DNA of 10,000 nucleotides from Desulfomonile sp. (GTDB lineage Bacteria; Desulfobacterota; Desulfomonilia; Desulfomonilales; Desulfomonilaceae), in NCBI GenBank assembly GCA_020216785.1, contig JAIWNO010000178.1:1-10000 (forward strand), in the 5' to 3' direction. The notes under the pieces are model-generated. The model saw nothing but the letters and a program-made list of their open reading frames with translations, made no database searches and was not told where the DNA came from. Within the stretch, counting starts at the first letter, position 1. Every line of letters starts with the position of its first letter. Both the position numbers and the translations under genes were made by a program. Positions 7,013 to 10,000 of the stretch are shown here, piece by piece.

Positions 7013-7057
7013 CCCTCACCCCAGCCCTCTCCTACGGGGAGAGGGCTGGGGTGAGGG
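7013..7057. repeat. perfect 20-bp palindrome with 5-base loop, dispersed-repeat type
   Basis: The left arm CCCTCACCCCAGCCCTCTCC (7013-7032) and its exact reverse complement (7038-7057) flank the loop TACGG. The C/T-rich arm sequence is of the kind seen as a dispersed palindromic element in many proteobacterial genomes, whose spurious translation reads PHPSPLPxGEG. It lies between ompH and lpxD and would form a very stable hairpin in the transcript. No T-run follows on either strand, so it is not a canonical intrinsic terminator, although it could impede polymerase or exonucleases. Confidence 0.9.
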
Positions 7058-7185
7058 CTGCAAAACAGGCATTCCAGGCTCAGCCGAACTGCGATGTGCA
7101 ACTCCTCCTGAATCTTGAGACAGCCTCCCTGACATGATGCCAATGGGCCTTTGTGCACGCCCTCTTTATCTGAAAGCGTATTCGT

Positions 7186-7345
7186 ATGAAAGTCGTCGCC
7201 ATAAGCACCTACTATCGGGTGTGCGTATGGGGAGGTGCGGAGGGGAGATGGGGTCTCCCTTTCGCAGGATGGCGTAGCGTGGCGCTCTTAATAATCATCT
7301 CCGAGGCGAAGCCGCGGAGTGTTCACCGAAGCCGACGACTTTCAT
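7186..7345. repeat. 160-base element with 13-bp terminal inverted repeats and internal hairpins
   Basis: ATGAAAGTCGTCG (7186-7198) is matched exactly by its reverse complement at 7333-7345. ATTCGT directly precedes the left end (7180-7185) and recurs one base after the right end (7347-7352), like a target-site duplication. Inside are a 6-bp hairpin GGGAGA-TGGGG-TCTCCC (7243-7259), a hairpin CTCCG-A-GGC-GAA-GCC-G-CGGAG (7299-7319), and a weaker CACC/GGTG pair (7206-7209 and 7218-7221). Two readings fit: a small non-autonomous insertion element (MITE-like), or a structured RNA closed by a 13-bp stem. A 53-codon frame on the plus strand spans the same segment but is not believable as a gene. Confidence 0.6.
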
Positions 7346-7354
7346 GATTCGTTG

Positions 7355-7372
7355 TGCCCCAAAAACGGGGCA
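7355..7372. other. 6-bp GC-rich hairpin downstream of ompH
   Basis: TGCCCC (7355-7360) and GGGGCA (7367-7372) pair across a 6-base loop, about 50 bases past the ompH stop codon. On the minus strand the loop is GTTTTT, but no T-run follows the stem, so this is at most a weak or Rho-assisted 3' end signal for the bamA-ompH transcript. Confidence 0.35.
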
Positions 7373-7421
7373 TGGGAGTTGGTGGTACTGGGCGTATTGC
7401 TCAGTCCGCGCTATCCTGTTC

Positions 7422-8021
7422 CTACCGCCGCTCCGCCGGCTTGGCCGGGCCGACCGGGGCCTTGGGTTTTGCCGGGGCCGGCGTCGAAGCAGCCGGCTTC
7501 GCGCTCGGCTTTGCCGAGTCGTATGCGCTCACTACCTGATCGGTGATATCCATGGCCTTGTCGGCGCTTACCAGTGCGGCAGCGTCAAAGATAAACGTGT
7601 ACTTTTGGTCCGCGCGGATCTTGTCCATGATCTCCTTCATATCGCGACGAAGGATTTCCATCGCCTCCCGCTGTGCGTTCTGCACGAGGTTCTTCGCCTG
7701 CTGTTCCTGGAGCTTGAACTCCATTTCTTTGATGCCGATATCCTTGAGCTTGGCATTGCGGGAGTCTTCGCTCAGCAGTGGCCCTTGCTTTTGGAGGTCT
7801 TCCTGCAGCTTGATCAGTTCTTCCTTCTTCTTCTCCAAATCGTTCTGTTTCATCTGCACCAGGTCAGCGAGCTTTTTCTGTTCCTGCTGATGACGCTTGG
7901 AGTCCGCGGCGAATTTCTGGAAATCAACGTAAGCGAACTTGAAGGTTTGTGCCCATGCGGAGCCTGCGAAGACACACGCGACCGCGAGGGCGATAATCAT
8001 AAGAGCCATACTCCTTTTCAT
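7422..8021 (-). CDS. ompH: periplasmic chaperone OmpH/Skp
   Basis: Skp/OmpH is a trimeric periplasmic chaperone that carries unfolded outer-membrane proteins to the BAM complex. The ATG at 8021 is chosen because AAGGAG lies 7 bases upstream and a signal peptide begins at once; the frame extends to 8087 but that part is not needed. The protein has 199 residues. Signal peptide MKRSMALMIIALAVACVFAGSAWA with likely cleavage after A24; then the family start FKFAYVDFQKF (27-37), a long charged coiled coil (about 38-137, with KKKEELIKLQEDLQKQGPLLSE), and the C-terminal strand YTFIFDAAALVSADKAMDITDQV (141-163) that belongs to the trimer body. A tail of about 30 residues rich in Ala, Pro and Lys follows, longer than in E. 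coli Skp. It lies 66 bases after bamA, the usual partner. Confidence 0.95.
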   Translation of the reverse strand: MKRSMALMIIALAVACVFAGSAWAQTFKFAYVDFQKFAADSKRHQQEQKKLADLVQMKQNDLEKKKEELIKLQEDLQKQGPLLSEDSRNAKLKDIGIKEMEFKLQEQQAKNLVQNAQREAMEILRRDMKEIMDKIRADQKYTFIFDAAALVSADKAMDITDQVVSAYDSAKPSAKPAASTPAPAKPKAPVGPAKPAERR

Positions 8022-8087
8022 CCGACCACTCCTTTTCTCCTCATGATTGCGAAAACTTATCAGGCTTTCATTCCACTGAGTGTCCAA

Positions 8088-10000
8088 TCAAAACAGTTGA
8101 CCCATCGCAAATGCAACTGCGCCCGGTTGTTCTCCCGGTTGGGGGTTGATCTTCCAGCCGTACTCGATGCGGATGGGCCCCACGGGAGAGACCCACCGAA
8201 TACCGATGCCTGTTCCCGCCTTCACGGACTGCATGAAGGGGGAGTCTGCAACGTTCCAGGCGTTGCCGATATCGAAGAAGGCCACACCGTTGAGCTTGAG
8301 CATCTCCAGCAGCGGAAACATGATTTCCAGGTTGGCATAGAGACCTCTGTCGCCCCCGAGCGTGTTGCCGAAGCGATCTCTCGGCCCCACCTCTCCGTGC
8401 TGGTACCCGCGAATGCTCTGGATCCCGCCCAGAAGAATCCGTCGGTCAAACGGGATCGGCATTCCGCCCATCTCGGCCAGCGCGGAGCCGCTCACCTTGG
8501 CCTTCATTATGGCCTTCCACACAACCGGCTGGTAATAGACGACATCCGAGAACAGGCGTGCGAAATAGACGTCCGCGCCGAAGCCGGAAATCCTGCTGCC
8601 GATGGTGATTTGGCCGCCGCCGTTGGGAATTTCCGCTCCTGTGCGCGTGTCCCGGCTGAGCGCCACGGAGACCGAGTTCTCCGAAAGATTCAGGAACTTG
8701 GACGCCTGGCCCCCAAAAGCCTGATAGTAACGCGCGACCGATTTGGCGAACAGCGGGTCGAAACCGGACAGTTTACTGGAATCACGGGAGAATCCTGTGG
8801 AAAGCCCCCAATGGCCGTAAAGCGGATACCCGAAGTTCACACCAAAACCGTCACTCTCGCGGAGATACCGTGACTCATATTGCACGAATCGATACCCGCG
8901 GACTGTGCCCGTCAAAGGCGTGTCGAACAGCCACGGGTACGAGAGTGACCCCTCGTAGCTGTTCCGCCGTGCCGAGAGGTTTCCCTTGAGCTGGGCCACG
9001 ATACCCAGACCGAAAAGGTTGCGCTCCTTGAGGTCGATGTTCCCCATCGCGCCGTCTTGTGAGGAAAAGCCGATTCCCGCTGCAAGCGAGCCCGTCTTCT
9101 TTTCCAGGACGTCCACTTCGAGGTTCATCATGTCGGGCTTGGAGCCCGGCGATGTCTTGATCTTCACCGCCTCGAAGAAATCCGTTGCCTCGAGGTTCTT
9201 TTTCGACGCGTCGATCTGGGTCGCGCTGTACAGCTCGCCCTCATTGATCGCCAACCCGCGGCGGATGACTTTCTCACGGGTTCGGTCATTGCCTCGGACG
9301 TCGATACGCTCGATGGTAACCTGGTCGCCTTTAGCGATCTTGAAGTTGAGGTCGAGGAAATGGTGCTGATCATTGATATTCTGGAGGGTCTGAACGTCCG
9401 CGTACGCGTATCCTGCGTTGTTGTAGAGCTTGGTCAGGGTCTGAATATCTTCCGCGACCACGCCTCTGTCGAACCACGTGCGCTCCTTAGTCTTGAGGAG
9501 CCCGAGCAGCTTCTCCTTGGATTCGATAAGGTCGCCGCTCACGTCAATCTTGCGGACCTGGTATCGATCGCCTTCCCGTATGGGGAATGTGATTTTGGCG
9601 CGACTGCCGTCGATGGCCACGACGGGAGCGCCCACCTGCACATTGATGAAGCCCTTGTTCCAGTAATATGCTATCAATCGCGCCCGGTTTTCTTCCAAGG
9701 CTTTGTGGGTGAACTGGCCGGATTCGTCAATCCACCAGAACCATGTTTTTTCCTTCATGGTCATGATTTTCTTGAGTTCTTTGTCCGACAGCTGCTTGTT
9801 GCCTTCGAGCACGATATCGGTGAGAAAGCTGCGCGGCCCTTCGTCGATCTTGAAAGTAAGCTTCGCTTCAGTACGGGAGGTCTCGTCGATCTTGTAATCA
9901 ATCTTGACCGAGTAATAGCCCTTCTTTTCGTACATCTCCTTGATCTTGGCAATATCCTGGCGGATCTTGTCCAAGCTCGTCACCTGGAGCGACTTCGTTG
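8088..10000 (-). CDS. bamA: outer membrane protein assembly factor BamA, N-terminus beyond window
   Basis: BamA (Omp85 family) is the outer-membrane core of the BAM complex, inserting beta-barrel proteins. The frame is open to the right edge, so the gene is truncated by the window, not by mutation; about 636 residues are seen and full-length relatives have roughly 750-900. A GTG at 9983 is internal. Counting from that codon, the end of one POTRA domain (to about 50, with KKGYYSVKIDYKI) is followed by three more: about 52-138 (DIVLEGNKQLSDKELKKIM), 141-218 (RKIDVSGDLIESKEKLLGLL) and 221-297 (ERIDVRGNDRTREKVIRRGL). The 16-strand barrel occupies about 300-631. The loop-6 motif is SIRGYQHGEVGPRD (523-536, IRGY in place of VRGF), followed by LGGDRGLYANLE. 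The protein ends GAVAFAMGQLF, with the terminal aromatic residue expected for outer-membrane insertion. ompH follows 66 bases downstream. Confidence 0.97.
   Translation of the reverse strand, partial: TKSLQVTSLDKIRQDIAKIKEMYEKKGYYSVKIDYKIDETSRTEAKLTFKIDEGPRSFLTDIVLEGNKQLSDKELKKIMTMKEKTWFWWIDESGQFTHKALEENRARLIAYYWNKGFINVQVGAPVVAIDGSRAKITFPIREGDRYQVRKIDVSGDLIESKEKLLGLLKTKERTWFDRGVVAEDIQTLTKLYNNAGYAYADVQTLQNINDQHHFLDLNFKIAKGDQVTIERIDVRGNDRTREKVIRRGLAINEGELYSATQIDASKKNLEATDFFEAVKIKTSPGSKPDMMNLEVDVLEKKTGSLAAGIGFSSQDGAMGNIDLKERNLFGLGIVAQLKGNLSARRNSYEGSLSYPWLFDTPLTGTVRGYRFVQYESRYLRESDGFGVNFGYPLYGHWGLSTGFSRDSSKLSGFDPLFAKSVARYYQAFGGQASKFLNLSENSVSVALSRDTRTGAEIPNGGGQITIGSRISGFGADVYFARLFSDVVYYQPVVWKAIMKAKVSGSALAEMGGMPIPFDRRILLGGIQSIRGYQHGEVGPRDRFGNTLGGDRGLYANLEIMFPLLEMLKLNGVAFFDIGNAWNVADSPFMQSVKAGTGIGIRWVSPVGPIRIEYGWKINPQPGEQPGAVAFAMGQLF

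Larger units (their letters stand above)
6926..7421. other. 496-base repeat-rich gap between ompH and lpxD
   Basis: There is no supported gene on either strand. Reading right to left along the operon, it holds a small GC stem (7355-7372), a 160-base segment bounded by 13-bp inverted repeats (7186-7345), a stretch of about 125 bases without recognisable structure (7060-7185), the perfect 20-bp palindrome (7013-7057), and an A/T-richer leader in front of lpxD (6926-7010). A promoter for lpxD would be expected in that leader, but no convincing -35/-10 pair could be picked. ompH and lpxD are usually adjacent, so the gap looks like the product of repeat insertion. Confidence 0.7.

Noticed and set aside
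7013..7057. CRISPR repeat or intrinsic terminator
   Set aside because: It occurs once with no spacer array, and there is no T-run next to the stem on either strand.
6973..7158. 61-codon minus-strand frame reading through the palindrome (PHPSPLPVGEG)
   Set aside because: This is the typical spurious translation of the dispersed palindromic repeat, not a gene.
7080..7202. 40-codon minus-strand frame (starts MATTFIRIRF) in the ompH-lpxD gap
   Set aside because: Weak ribosome site, biased composition and overlap with the repeat element; it cannot be told from chance.
7186..7347. 53-codon plus-strand frame filling the inverted-repeat element
   Set aside because: No ribosome binding site, no recognisable protein, and its ends are simply set by the inverted repeats (ATG in one, TCATGA in the other).

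Overview
The window looks like chromosomal DNA from a Gram-negative bacterium of the former Deltaproteobacteria (Desulfobacterota). This rests on gene content and order: on the minus strand, bamA (partial), ompH/skp, lpxD, lpxA, lpxI, msbA and lpxK. This is the lipid A biosynthesis and outer-membrane biogenesis cluster, and the UDP-diacylglucosamine hydrolase is LpxI rather than the enterobacterial LpxH. The genus cannot be named from the sequence. The cluster is GC-rich (about 68% G+C in a 60-base sample inside lpxK), while the left end is visibly poorer in G+C (about 35-47% in two sampled lines of the restriction gene).

Positions 1 to about 1310 (plus strand) are accessory DNA. They hold the 3' part of an XcyI/Cfr9I-type restriction endonuclease gene with an odd run of 18 A in frame, a small acidic ORF that overlaps its end, and the 5' fragment of a DDE-type transposase gene. 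The transposase frame runs straight into the 3' end of lpxK, so the border between mobile DNA and the conserved cluster lies at about 1300-1320.

Positions 1314 to 6925 (minus strand) are a tight run: lpxD and lpxA overlap by 1 base, lpxA and lpxI are 2 bases apart, lpxI and msbA 15 bases apart, and msbA and lpxK 79 bases apart. LpxA and LpxD are the two acyltransferases, LpxI hydrolyses UDP-diacylglucosamine to lipid X, LpxK phosphorylates the disaccharide at the 4' position, and MsbA flips the finished lipid A core across the inner membrane. fabZ (usually between lpxD and lpxA), lpxB (usually near lpxI) and waaA are not in the window, so the cluster is a reduced version of the common arrangement.

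Positions 6926 to 7421 are a 496-base gap between ompH and lpxD, unusually long for this cluster and full of inverted repeats. It holds a perfect 20-bp palindrome of the dispersed-repeat type, and a 160-base segment bounded by 13-bp inverted repeats with internal hairpins and a 6-bp flanking direct repeat. This looks like a small non-autonomous element or a structured RNA, and it is the least explained part of the window.

Positions 7422 to 10000 (minus strand) hold ompH (periplasmic chaperone) and most of bamA (the outer-membrane protein insertase), which leaves the window at its right edge.
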